Assembly (NCBI GenBank): GCA_029010655.1
Contig: JAQXKW010000042.1
Coordinates: forward strand, 1 to 9,331
DNA from: Clostridia bacterium
Lineage (GTDB): Bacteria; Bacillota; Clostridia; Oscillospirales; CAG-272
Direction of reading: 5' to 3'
DNA length: 9,331 nt
A program made the position numbers and the translations under genes. Of this stretch, positions 1-5,739 are shown piece after piece; position 1 is the stretch's first letter, and every line of letters begins with the position of its first letter. Under the pieces are notes generated by a model. The model had not been told where the DNA came from. It did not search any database and saw nothing but the letters and a program-made list of their open reading frames with translations.

Positions 1-966
1 ATTCTGTCTCAGCAGGAATACTGCGGGGATGTTATCAATTTCAAAACCTGTTCCAAGTCTTTTAAGAACAAAACACGGTTTCCCAACGCACCTGAGAACT
101 GGGCAATATTTAAGGATGTGCACGAGCCGATTATTGAACGGAACGATTTTGAAAAGGTGCAAACTCTAATATCCAAGACAAAGCGCAGAGCACCGAAACC
201 TAAAAACGGTGAGAAAAGCATATTTTGTGATTTGTTGTTCTGCGGAGACTGCCACGGTAAGCTCCGGCATCATACAAACACGGTCAATAAGGATATCCAT
301 TATTTCGTATGTGCAAACAACAAGGTGGATTACAGAGGCGAATGTCCCGGAAGACACTATGTCAGAGCAGATGCTATTGAGCAGGTTGTTATGCTTGAGC
401 TTCACCGAATGGCGGAGTTCCTTGAATCGGATGAAGAAGACTTTGCCGAGCTTCTCGCCCAAAAGACCGACAAGGAACTGTTGAAAGAAAAGAGGCACGA
501 TGAAGAGGAGCTTCAAAAAGCAATTATGCGAAACGATACCGTGGCACAACTTTATGAAAAGCTATATGAGGACAACGCCACCGGCAAGGTAAGCGACGAC
601 TGGTTTATGCAGTTGTCTCACAAATACGAAGTAGAACGCTTGGAACTGAAAGCAAAGATAAAAACACCCCGTCAAAAGCTATCCGAATGCGGACAATGCG
701 AAAGAGACCGTGAAACCTTTACCTCAGCAATCCGCAGGTTCATGCGAATGGATCGACTAACTGCACCGCTTCTCAGGGAACTTATAGACCATATTGATGT
801 GTTTGAAACAGAAGGCAAAAGCAAAAGCAGAACCCAGAGAATTGTTATCTATTACCGCTTTGTCGGGTATGTGGAAATCCCCGAGGTATCTCAAAAGAAG
901 TGCATCAAAGCCGATACCCGCAAAGGCGTTGCCGTGGAGTATCTTACCGAGCCGCTGCCGGCATAA
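1..966 (+). CDS. Large serine recombinase (site-specific integrase), C-terminal part; 5' end outside window
   Basis: The frame is open from base 1 and ends in TAA at 964-966, giving 321 visible residues. The catalytic resolvase domain, with its nucleophilic serine, must lie upstream and cannot be seen. Visible residues 1-60 (EYCGDVINFKTCSKSFKNK, then ENWAIFKDVHEPII) match the end of the Recombinase domain of large serine integrases. Residues 78-118 form a zinc beta-ribbon with C81, C84, C104 and C115. Residues about 130-235 are charged and probably a coiled coil. The tail (LLRELIDHIDVFE, RTQRIVIYYRFVGY) matches the DUF4368-type C-terminus of Clostridia transposon recombinases (TnpX-like). Such enzymes join short attachment sites to insert or excise mobile elements. 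It converges on the tRNA cluster, and a GTG at 118 is an internal codon rather than the start. Family assignment is confident; whether the gene is intact is unknown. Confidence 0.93.
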   Translation: MLSQQEYCGDVINFKTCSKSFKNKTRFPNAPENWAIFKDVHEPIIERNDFEKVQTLISKTKRRAPKPKNGEKSIFCDLLFCGDCHGKLRHHTNTVNKDIHYFVCANNKVDYRGECPGRHYVRADAIEQVVMLELHRMAEFLESDEEDFAELLAQKTDKELLKEKRHDEEELQKAIMRNDTVAQLYEKLYEDNATGKVSDDWFMQLSHKYEVERLELKAKIKTPRQKLSECGQCERDRETFTSAIRRFMRMDRLTAPLLRELIDHIDVFETEGKSKSRTQRIVIYYRFVGYVEIPEVSQKKCIKADTRKGVAVEYLTEPLPA

Positions 967-972
967 CAAAAA

Positions 973-991
973 AGCAGGCTTCCCGCCTGCT
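973..991 (-). terminator. Hairpin terminator between the recombinase and the tRNA cluster
   Basis: AGCAGGC and GCCTGCT (973-979 and 985-991) form a perfect 7-bp stem around a 5-nt loop. On the minus strand the stem is followed by a run of six T (from A at 968-973), so it terminates best leftward, as a second stop behind the tRNA-His terminator. On the plus strand it starts 7 nt after the recombinase stop but has no T-run, so it is at best a weak terminator for that gene. Confidence 0.65.
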
Positions 992-1020
992 CATACATAA
1001 AACCGTATCAGAATAGAAAA

Positions 1021-1060
1021 ATCGAGTATTCATAAGTGAAATCCCTTATGAACACTCGAT
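1021..1060 (-). terminator. Rho-independent terminator of the tRNA cluster
   Basis: The arms at 1021-1036 and 1045-1060 are 16 nt each and pair with only one G-T wobble, around an 8-nt loop. On the minus strand the hairpin begins one base after the encoded CCA of tRNA-His and is followed by TTTTTCTATTC. Position and structure fit termination of the leftward tRNA transcript. Confidence 0.85.
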
Positions 1061-1061
1061 A

Positions 1062-1138
1062 TGGGGTGAGTGATGGGATTCGAACCCACGGTCTCCAGGG
1101 CCACAACCTAGCGCTCTAACCAGCTGAGCCACACCCAC
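1062..1138 (-). tRNA. tRNA-His (anticodon GTG)
   Basis: A complete cloverleaf is readable on the minus strand. The acceptor GTGGGTG pairs with CACTCAC with one G-T pair, the D-stem is GCTC/GAGC, the anticodon stem CTAGG/CCTGG holds loop TTGTGGC (anticodon GTG), and the T-arm is GTGGG-TTCGAAT-CCCAT. The discriminator is C73, and the base before position 1 (1139) is G, giving the G-1:C73 pair that is the hallmark of histidine tRNA. CCA is encoded at 1062-1064. It is the last gene of the cluster, 66 nt after tRNA-Arg and directly before the terminator. Confidence 0.97.
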
Positions 1139-1149
1139 CGTATTACCTT

Positions 1150-1171
1150 ATTAAATTAAGATTAAATTAAG
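1150..1171. repeat. 11-bp tandem duplication in the Arg-His tRNA spacer
   Basis: ATTAAATTAAG occurs twice in perfect tandem (1150-1160 and 1161-1171). On the minus strand the copies lie just downstream of the hairpin after tRNA-Arg, where a U-rich tract would sit, so they may be a duplicated terminator tail or an AT-rich upstream element for tRNA-His. Confidence 0.7.
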
Positions 1172-1202
1172 AGCGCCGACCGCCCTTAGCGGTCGGCGGC
1201 TC
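1171..1202 (-). terminator. GC-rich hairpin after tRNA-Arg, possible partial terminator
   Basis: GCCGACCGC and GCGGTCGGC form a perfect 9-bp stem around CCTTA, extended by GAGC/GCTC across a one-base bulge. On the minus strand it begins 2 nt after the CCA of tRNA-Arg and is followed by TCTTAATTTAATC, an interrupted U-tract. It could be a leaky terminator, or a processing barrier, between tRNA-Arg and tRNA-His. Confidence 0.6.
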
Positions 1203-1204
1203 CT

Positions 1205-1281
1205 TGGCGTGCCTTGGGGGATTCGAACCCTCGACCTACTGCTTAGAAGGCAGTTGCTCTATCCGGCTGAGCTAAAGGCAC
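1205..1281 (-). tRNA. tRNA-Arg (anticodon TCT)
   Basis: On the minus strand the acceptor GTGCCTT pairs perfectly with AAGGCAC, the D-stem is GCTC/GAGC, the anticodon stem is ACTGC/GCAGT with loop CTTCTAA (anticodon TCT, reading AGA and AGG), the discriminator is G73 and CCA is encoded at 1205-1207. The T-stem GAGGG/CCCCC has an A50-C64 mismatch, which is unusual. Only 2 nt separate it from tRNA-Gly upstream, so the two are cotranscribed. Confidence 0.96.
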
Positions 1282-1283
1282 AT

Positions 1284-1357
1284 TGGAGCGGGTGATGGGA
1301 ATCGAACCCACGTAGCCAGCTTGGAAGGCTGGAACTCTACCATTGAGTTACACCCGC
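1284..1357 (-). tRNA. tRNA-Gly (anticodon TCC)
   Basis: On the minus strand the acceptor GCGGGTG pairs perfectly with CACCCGC, the D-stem is ACTC/GAGT with the short loop AATGGTA, the anticodon stem CCAGC/GCTGG holds loop CTTCCAA (anticodon TCC, reading GGA and GGG), the T-arm is GTGGG-TTCGATT-CCCAT, the discriminator is T73 and CCA is encoded at 1284-1286. It is the first gene of the cluster, about 20 nt after the -10 box. Confidence 0.97.
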
Positions 1358-1379
1358 GTACCGAATTGTCAGCTTTAAT

Positions 1380-1408
1380 ATAATATCACAGCGACAATCC
1401 TTTGTCAA
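1380..1408 (-). promoter_or_regulatory. Sigma-A type promoter of the tRNA cluster
   Basis: On the minus strand a perfect TTGACA (1403-1408) is followed by exactly 17 nt and then TATTAT (1380-1385). Transcription would start about 1372, some 15 nt before tRNA-Gly. Near-consensus boxes suit a strong stable-RNA promoter. It lies in the 80-nt gap between nif3 and the tRNAs. Confidence 0.88.
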
Positions 1409-1437
1409 GGCTTTTTTTGACTTTTTTTCAAAACTGT

Positions 1438-2199
1438 TCAATATGTTTTCTCCGGCACGGGTTTATACACATCCGTCACGGCTCCCGCTATATTCTCCGC
1501 AAGAGCTCTCAGGGTTTCCGTTACGGGCATTTCCGTAAAATAATGGCCTGCGGCGAATATATTCATGCCTGTATCCTTTGCGTCCAGTCCCTCGTGGTAT
1601 TTACACTCGCCGGTGACGAGGGTATCCGCTCCCGCCTTTTTCGCCGCTTCAAAAAACTCCCCTGCGGAGCCTCCCACTACTGCCACGGTTTTAACAGGGC
1701 GGCACACGTATGCCGTAACCTTCTCGGCGCCCGTTGCCGCTTTTATTTTCTCCGCAAACGCTTCGGGGTCCCTCTCGTCCGTTTCGCCCATTCTGCCGAA
1801 CTGAGGATAATCGCTGTCGCCGAAGGCTCTGACGTTTGCAAGCTCCAGAATTTCCGCCAGCGTATCGTTTACGCCGCCTGTTCCGCAATCAAGTCTGGTA
1901 TGGAGGGAGATTACGGAAATGCCGTTTTGGAGGGCGATTATTACCCTCTCCCCTACGGCGTCGCAGGGGGTCACTCTGTTAAGCCCTCTGAAAATAAGGG
2001 GATGATGGACGAGAAGGGTATCAAAGCCGTTTTCTGCGGCGTAGCATAATGCCTCCTTTGAAGCGTCTAAGGACACCAGTACCTTTTTAACCTCTTTTTC
2101 GGGGTCTGCACAGCACATCAGTCCGTCGTTATCCCAATCGCAGGAAAGGGTTGAGGGGTACAATTCGCAAAGATTATTATAAAATTCCCATACTGTCAT
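1438..2199 (-). CDS. Nif3-like dinuclear metal-centre protein (GTP cyclohydrolase I type 2/YbgI family)
   Basis: This encodes 253 residues, the length of the single-domain form (YbgI-like); the longer B. subtilis YqfO carries an extra central domain that is absent here. The metal-site motifs are present: H65 and H66 in VHHPLIF, D104 in HTRLDCGTGGVND, and H219 and E223 in GHYFTE. Their spacing corresponds to the two-metal site of YbgI. The molecular function of the family is unsettled: 'GTP cyclohydrolase I type 2' is a common database name, not a safe assignment. The ATG at 2197-2199 follows AAGGA at a suitable distance. The gene starts 11 nt after the trmK stop, and the trmK-nif3 order matches Firmicutes yqfN-yqfO, so the two are cotranscribed. 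No clear terminator follows the stop, so read-through toward the tRNA genes is possible. Confidence 0.95.
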   Translation of the reverse strand: MTVWEFYNNLCELYPSTLSCDWDNDGLMCCADPEKEVKKVLVSLDASKEALCYAAENGFDTLLVHHPLIFRGLNRVTPCDAVGERVIIALQNGISVISLHTRLDCGTGGVNDTLAEILELANVRAFGDSDYPQFGRMGETDERDPEAFAEKIKAATGAEKVTAYVCRPVKTVAVVGGSAGEFFEAAKKAGADTLVTGECKYHEGLDAKDTGMNIFAAGHYFTEMPVTETLRALAENIAGAVTDVYKPVPEKTY

Positions 2200-2210
2200 T
2201 TTTGTTTTCC

Positions 2211-2879
2211 TTATTCTGTCATGGCACGCAGCTCCCGTATGAGCTTTTCAGCGTCAGCTTTTTCGGGGCTTTTCAGCTTTTTTTCTGCCATTTTTATATA
2301 CTTATCCGCAAGTGCGGGAAAATCGGGAGAGCTTCTTATTTTTTCGTTTCTGCCCACCAGCCGTTCTGCGGGGGACAGCGCATACGGCACTCCGGTATAT
2401 TCGCAGACTATGCACTGGTACACCTTATCCACCACAGCCACGCCGCCGTCCACCTCTGCAAAGCCCTTTTCCGACAGGTATTTTCTGAGAGCCTCCGGCT
2501 TTGTCATAGGCTGGAGAATAAGGCGCACCCCTTCCCTTTTTACGTATTGGGAGCCGTCCAATATTCGGGCGATAAGCTCGCCGCCCATGCCGCATATGAC
2601 AATATCAGTAACTCCGTTTTCTTCAAGTGGGAGGCCGTCAAGTCCGTCGGCAAGCGAAAATACAATTTCTCCGTCTATACCGTATTTTTCCGCATTTTTC
2701 TTTGCCCGTTCAAGGGGGCCTGCGTTTATGTCGGAGGCGATAGCCCTCGGGCATCTGCCTGAATTTATGAGAAAAATGGGGATATACGCATGGTCAGTTC
2801 CCACGTCCGCCGCAACGCCCTCTTCTCTCACGAAGGACGCCGCAAGGTACAGGCGGTCGTCAATTACAGGTAATTTCAT
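2211..2879 (-). CDS. trmK: tRNA (adenine(22)-N(1))-methyltransferase TrmK
   Basis: This is a 222-residue cytoplasmic class I SAM-dependent methyltransferase that forms m1A at position 22 in the D-arm of a subset of tRNAs. The SAM-binding motif I is ADVGTDHAYIP (24-34), the acidic end of strand 2 is ASDINAGPLERA (48-59), and GMGG (97-100) and LQPMTKP (122-128) are strongly conserved in TrmK (COG2384, B. subtilis YqfN). The C-terminal third is charged and helical, as in the family coiled-coil tail. Length is normal (about 225-235 in relatives). The ATG at 2877-2879 leads directly into the domain, but no good Shine-Dalgarno site precedes it. It lies 54 nt after the DUF1858 gene, across a strong terminator hairpin, so expression needs read-through or a cramped promoter I cannot identify with confidence. 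None of the three tRNAs in the window has A22. Confidence 0.95.
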   Translation of the reverse strand: MKLPVIDDRLYLAASFVREEGVAADVGTDHAYIPIFLINSGRCPRAIASDINAGPLERAKKNAEKYGIDGEIVFSLADGLDGLPLEENGVTDIVICGMGGELIARILDGSQYVKREGVRLILQPMTKPEALRKYLSEKGFAEVDGGVAVVDKVYQCIVCEYTGVPYALSPAERLVGRNEKIRSSPDFPALADKYIKMAEKKLKSPEKADAEKLIRELRAMTE

Positions 2880-2902
2880 CTTACAGTATTCAATATTAAA
2901 AG

Positions 2903-2931
2903 AAAAGCGGCGGACAGTCTCCGCCGCTTTT
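2903..2931 (-). terminator. Strong hairpin terminator after the DUF1858 gene
   Basis: The arms at 2903-2914 and 2920-2931 form a perfect 12-bp stem (GCGGCGGA/TCCGCCGC core flanked by AAAA/TTTT) around CAGTC. On the minus strand it starts 2 nt after the DUF1858 stop codon and ends in TTTTCTTTTAAT. It is symmetrical enough to act in both directions, but its only visible upstream transcript is the leftward murA-DUF1858 one. Confidence 0.88.
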
Positions 2932-2933
2932 GC

Positions 2934-3137
2934 TCATTTCTTGGAATCCAGAAATGCGTTGATCTTATCGACCAGCTCGTCGGCGTCAGTTCCGTGAACC
3001 TCGCATGCCGCCTCGATGCTTTCGCCTCTTGAATGGGGACAGCCGAGACAATGCATTCCTATTTCAAAGAAGAACTGGGCTGTTTCTACATCATAGTCCA
3101 GCACATCGCCGATTACTGTTTCTCTTGTTACTTCCAT
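2934..3137 (-). CDS. DUF1858 / hybrid-cluster-protein-associated redox disulfide domain protein
   Basis: This encodes 67 residues and consists only of the DUF1858 domain (TIGR03980-like 'redox disulfide' family). The N-terminal half (VIGDVLDYDVETAQFFFEIG) is typical, followed by the CLGC motif with C30 and C33, then C45 in IEAACEVHG. The family is found mainly in anaerobes, sometimes next to hybrid cluster protein or fused to redox enzymes. A thiol-disulfide or metal-binding role is suspected but unproven. The ATG at 3135-3137 has a good upstream site (GGAAAGGAAG). The gene follows murA by 30 nt, so it is probably cotranscribed with it, and a terminator lies 2 nt beyond its stop. Nothing nearby encodes a hybrid cluster protein, so its partner here is unknown. 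Confidence 0.9.
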   Translation of the reverse strand: MEVTRETVIGDVLDYDVETAQFFFEIGMHCLGCPHSRGESIEAACEVHGTDADELVDKINAFLDSKK

Positions 3138-3167
3138 TTTATTATACTTCCTTTCCGTATATAGATT

Positions 3168-4469
3168 TTAAGCAAGGTTTACTTTTTTAAGGGGCAGCTC
3201 CTCCGGGTCGGGGAGAGACACCTTTTTTATATCTGCGCCAAGCATTTTGAACTTGCCCACAATATCGTCGTATCCGCGCTCGATAAGGTGAATATCGGAT
3301 ATTTCCGTAGTTCCCTCTGCCACAAGACCGGCAATCGCCATGGCGACCCCCGCTCTCAGGTCTACCGCGATAACGGGCGCACCGTGGAGAGGCTTCCCCC
3401 CCTCGATAACCGCCGTTCTGCCGTCCACCTTAATAGAGGCTCCCATTTTTATAAGCTCCTCCACGTAGCGGAAGCGCTTTTCATACACGCCCTCGGAAAC
3501 GTAGCTTACCCCGTCTGCAAGGCACAGAAGAACTGCCATTTGGGGCTGCATATCCGTGGGAAAGCCGGGATAGGGGTGAGTTTTTACGTTTGCCTTACGC
3601 ACCTTTACCTTACCGGTGACGATAACGGAATCGTCAAATTCGTCAACCACGGCGCCCGCCTCCTCAAGCTTTGCGGACACGGATTCCAAGTGCTTCGGAA
3701 TAACATTTGTAAGCTTTACACAGCCGCCCGTTGCCGCCGCCGCAACCATATATGTCCCCGCTTCAATCATATCGGGAATTATGGCATAGGTACAGCCGTG
3801 GAGAGAATTTACGCCCTTGACCCTTATAACGTCGGTTCCCGCGCCGCTTATTCTTGCGCCGCAGGTATTAAGGAAGTTTGCAAGGTCAACTATATGCGGT
3901 TCTCTTGCGGCGTTTTCAATAACCGTATTGCCGTCTGCGAGAGCTGCCGCCAGCATTGCGTTAATTGTTGCGCCCACGGAAACAATATCGAAATAGATAT
4001 GTGCGCCGCACACGCCCTCGTCTGCGTCGATTTCTATACAGCCCGAATCGGTACAAACCGTGCCGCCCAGACTTTCAAAGCCTCTGATATGCTGGTCGAT
4101 AGGTCTGCCGCCGAAGTCACAGCCGCCGGGATATGCTACCTTAGCTTTTCCGAATCTGCCCAGCTCCGAGCCGAGAAGATAGTACGACGCTCTTATTTTC
4201 TTTACAAGCTCGGGGTCTGACGTTCCCTGATTTATATGGGTACAGTCTATTTCAACGGTATTTTTACCTAAGGTCTTTATTGTAGCTCCCATTTTGCGGA
4301 GAATATTCAGAGAAAGCTCCACGTCCCGCACGTTGGGTATATTTTCAATGACGCACTTGTCCTCTACCAGCACGCAGGCATATATAATGGGAAGAGCGGC
4401 GTTTTTCATTCCGCTGATCTCAACCGTGCCGTGCAGAGGGTTGCCTCCGTTAATTATTATTTTATCCAT
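3168..4469 (-). CDS. murA: UDP-N-acetylglucosamine 1-carboxyvinyltransferase (MurA)
   Basis: This enzyme catalyses the first committed step of peptidoglycan synthesis in the cytoplasm, transferring enolpyruvate from phosphoenolpyruvate to UDP-GlcNAc. It has 433 residues, within the family range (about 415-440). Expected active-site residues are visible: K22 and N23 (GMKNAALP), the general-acid cysteine C117 in YPGGCDFGGRPIDQHIRG, D306 in GFPTDMQPQ, R372 in DLRAG and R398 in IERGYDD. Because C117 is Cys and not Asp, the enzyme is predicted to be sensitive to fosfomycin. Many Firmicutes carry two copies (MurA and MurZ/MurA2); the sequence here does not let me say which this is. The ATG at 4467-4469 follows GAAAGGAAAT. 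It is first in the leftward operon, with a candidate extended -10 promoter about 110 nt upstream. Confidence 0.98.
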   Translation of the reverse strand: MDKIIINGGNPLHGTVEISGMKNAALPIIYACVLVEDKCVIENIPNVRDVELSLNILRKMGATIKTLGKNTVEIDCTHINQGTSDPELVKKIRASYYLLGSELGRFGKAKVAYPGGCDFGGRPIDQHIRGFESLGGTVCTDSGCIEIDADEGVCGAHIYFDIVSVGATINAMLAAALADGNTVIENAAREPHIVDLANFLNTCGARISGAGTDVIRVKGVNSLHGCTYAIIPDMIEAGTYMVAAAATGGCVKLTNVIPKHLESVSAKLEEAGAVVDEFDDSVIVTGKVKVRKANVKTHPYPGFPTDMQPQMAVLLCLADGVSYVSEGVYEKRFRYVEELIKMGASIKVDGRTAVIEGGKPLHGAPVIAVDLRAGVAMAIAGLVAEGTTEISDIHLIERGYDDIVGKFKMLGADIKKVSLPDPEELPLKKVNLA

Positions 4470-4578
4470 AAAGATAATTTCCTTTCAAAATGCCCTCTTT
4501 GGGGCTACGATGTATATACAGCCGTTTTTCGGCAAAAAGTCGCATTATTTTTGCAAATTTTACATTGCATTCCAATAT

Positions 4579-4587
4579 ATTATAACA
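4579..4587 (-). promoter_or_regulatory. Candidate extended -10 promoter for murA
   Basis: On the minus strand TGTTATAAT reads as an extended -10 element (TG, one base, consensus TATAAT). The -35 position 17 nt upstream is TTTATT, a weak match, which is tolerable for an extended -10 promoter. The predicted start near 4572 gives murA a leader of about 100 nt. Confidence 0.6.
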
Positions 4588-4646
4588 GATATTTACCTAA
4601 AAATAAAGTCCTTTATCTCTTTTTTTTATTATTTGCGAATTGTTGT

Positions 4647-4670
4647 GCATAATGTATCACTCTATTATGC
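4647..4670. repeat. Perfect 7-bp inverted repeat, possible protein-binding site
   Basis: GCATAAT (4647-4653) and ATTATGC (4664-4670) are separated by 10 nt. It sits about 60 nt upstream of the murA promoter and 90 nt upstream of the candidate rightward promoter, so it could be an operator for either side. AT-rich DNA makes chance repeats more likely. Confidence 0.35.
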
Positions 4671-4758
4671 CCCTTTTGTGCAATTTATGTAATTTTTTCT
4701 ACCTCCGTCTTATACTCTATTATATTCACCGCCGCTTTATTTTGCCCTTTTGCATATT

Positions 4759-4787
4759 TTCAAAAAGTTAATAATATAGGGTATAAA
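4759..4787 (+). promoter_or_regulatory. Candidate sigma-A promoter of the zinc-ribbon/marR/ABC operon
   Basis: TTCAAA (4759-4764, four of six consensus bases) is followed by exactly 17 nt and TATAAA (4782-4787, five of six). It would start transcription near 4794, leaving a leader of about 55 nt that contains the 4811-4827 palindrome. Other weak -10-like strings (TACAAT at 4805, TATTAT at 4825) lack acceptable -35 boxes. Confidence 0.45.
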
Positions 4788-4810
4788 AGGTAATAGATTA
4801 AGGCTACAAT

Positions 4811-4827
4811 ATATTTACACTAAATAT
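4811..4827. promoter_or_regulatory. 7-3-7 palindrome, candidate MarR operator
   Basis: ATATTTA-CAC-TAAATAT is a perfect 7-bp inverted repeat with a 3-nt spacer. It lies between the candidate promoter and the ribosome site of the first gene. MarR-family dimers usually bind pseudo-palindromes of about 16-20 bp near their own promoter, so its size and place fit autoregulation. The assignment is inference. Confidence 0.45.
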
Positions 4828-4849
4828 TATATCGGAAAGGCTTAAAAAA

Positions 4850-5269
4850 ATGAGATTCAGAGACAGATTACGCGGTTTCTTTTACGGACGTTACGGCATA
4901 GACGCTTTGTATTACGCTCTTTTCGTTGCGTTCCTGCTTATATGGGTGGTACGCATATTTTTAACGAACATTGCCGCCGACATTATATTAAACCTTGTTG
5001 AGTTTGCGCTCCTTTTCTACATGCTGTTCCGCGCTTTCTCCCGCAACATATATGCCCGCAGAAAGGAAAACGAAAAATTTCTGGGCTTTTTCAGGGCTAT
5101 AAAGAATTTCTTTATACTTCAGAAAAACAGAATTCGTGACGCAAAAAAGCTCAGATACAGAAAATGTCCCCATTGCAAGGCAGTGCTGCGCCTTCCTCCC
5201 GAAAAAGGAAAGCACACGGTTAAATGCCCTCGGTGCGGCGACAGATTTGAGGTGAAGGTTGTATTATGA
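4850..5269 (+). CDS. Small membrane protein with two TM helices and a C-terminal zinc ribbon
   Basis: This encodes 139 residues; no specific named family is recognised. The N-terminus is basic (RFRDRLRGFFYGRYG). Two hydrophobic helices follow at about 20-38 (YYALFVAFLLIWVVRIFL) and 42-62 (AADIILNLVEFALLFYMLF). After a basic stretch (64-105) comes a four-cysteine zinc ribbon, C106-C109 (CPHC) and C126-C129 (CPRCG), 16 residues apart. The ribbon and basic linker are presumably cytoplasmic, which puts both termini inside the cell. The ATG at 4850 follows GGAAAGG with 9 nt spacing. Its TGA overlaps the ATG of the marR gene by 4 nt (ATGA), so the two are translationally coupled. Similar membrane/zinc-ribbon proteins occur in Clostridia without known function; a sensor or accessory role for the operon is only a guess. 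Confidence 0.85.
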   Translation: MRFRDRLRGFFYGRYGIDALYYALFVAFLLIWVVRIFLTNIAADIILNLVEFALLFYMLFRAFSRNIYARRKENEKFLGFFRAIKNFFILQKNRIRDAKKLRYRKCPHCKAVLRLPPEKGKHTVKCPRCGDRFEVKVVL

Positions 5270-5739
5270 CGGAAAGTCTTCACTTTGAGGTTCTGACGGA
5301 GTTTCTCCGTCTGAAAACAACTCTCGACCGTGTTCTCTCCCCCATAACGGCTGAATTCGGTCTTACTCCCGTGCAGTCCGTTATGCTCCACCTTATTTCA
5401 CGCTCTGAAAGCGCAACCGTGGGGAGCATATTCCGTGAGCTTGACTTAAATCAGGGAAATGTATCCTCAGTCTGCAAAAAGCTGGAGGGCGACGGTTATA
5501 TCGTAAGAAACAAGTCCCCCGAGGACGAGCGCATTTACGTTATTTCCCTTACGGACAAGGGAAACGACGCTTTATGCGGAATTGAAAGAAGGCTTCCCCG
5601 TTTTCTGCCGGAATGCGCCCGTGAGGACACGGAGGAAATGCGCCGTGCCGCAGACGGGCTTGAGGCGCTGAAAAATATCGTCCACAGGGTAAACAGGGAA
5701 ATAAGCGAAAGACAATGCGGAGGCAAAGACAATGCTTGA
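5266..5739 (+). CDS. MarR-family transcriptional regulator
   Basis: This 157-residue cytoplasmic DNA-binding protein is expected to act as a dimer. The winged helix-turn-helix spans about 33-105: FGLTPVQSVMLHLI (helices before the HTH), TVGSIFRELDLNQGNVSSVC (51-70, the HTH with recognition helix near NQGNVSSVCKKLE), and the wing SPEDERIYVISLTDKG (84-99) with the D-E-R signature of MarR proteins. The flanking helices (1-30 and 110-150) form the dimerisation region. MarR proteins usually repress efflux or stress genes until a small ligand or oxidation releases them; C70 and C104 could be redox-sensitive, but this is speculation. The start is fixed by the 4-nt ATGA overlap with the gene before it, and the stop overlaps the ABC start by 8 nt. 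It probably regulates this operon. The ligand is unknown. Confidence 0.94.
   Translation: MTESLHFEVLTEFLRLKTTLDRVLSPITAEFGLTPVQSVMLHLISRSESATVGSIFRELDLNQGNVSSVCKKLEGDGYIVRNKSPEDERIYVISLTDKGNDALCGIERRLPRFLPECAREDTEEMRRAADGLEALKNIVHRVNREISERQCGGKDNA

Larger units (their letters stand above)
4470..4849. other. AT-rich divergent intergenic region between murA and the zinc-ribbon/marR/ABC operon
   Basis: These 380 nt hold no convincing gene; the open frames crossing it have no ribosome site or protein-like composition. It contains the candidate murA promoter (minus), the candidate promoter and palindrome for the rightward operon, an inverted repeat at 4647-4670, a small hairpin (GCCG-TTTTT-CGGC, 4521-4533) in the murA leader, and a direct repeat ACTCTATTAT (4659-4668 and 4714-4723). 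The base composition is much richer in A and T than the flanking genes. Confidence 0.75.

Noticed and set aside
1021..1060. 16-bp inverted repeat read as a recombinase attachment site
   Set aside because: It begins one base after the tRNA-His CCA and has a U-run on the minus strand, so a terminator explains it fully; serine recombinase sites cannot be called without the second junction.
1062..1357. Idea that the neighbouring TrmK acts on these tRNAs
   Set aside because: TrmK methylates A22, but in all three tRNAs position 22 is G, so they should not be substrates.
1402..2049. Open frame of 215 codons on the plus strand opposite nif3
   Set aside because: It lies antisense to a clearly conserved gene, has no ribosome site, and its translation resembles no protein family.
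2151..2997. Long plus-strand open frames opposite trmK (203 and 258 codons)
   Set aside because: Both mirror the coding strand of trmK; Ser/Phe-rich translations are typical antisense shadows.
3138..3160. TATAAT on the minus strand just upstream of the DUF1858 start
   Set aside because: It overlaps the ribosome-binding region and has no -35 match at 16-18 nt, so a promoter here would give a leaderless transcript; cotranscription with murA is simpler.
3288..4220. 310-codon plus-strand open frame opposite murA
   Set aside because: It is wholly inside murA on the other strand; Cys/His/Asn-rich composition without any motif marks it as a shadow.
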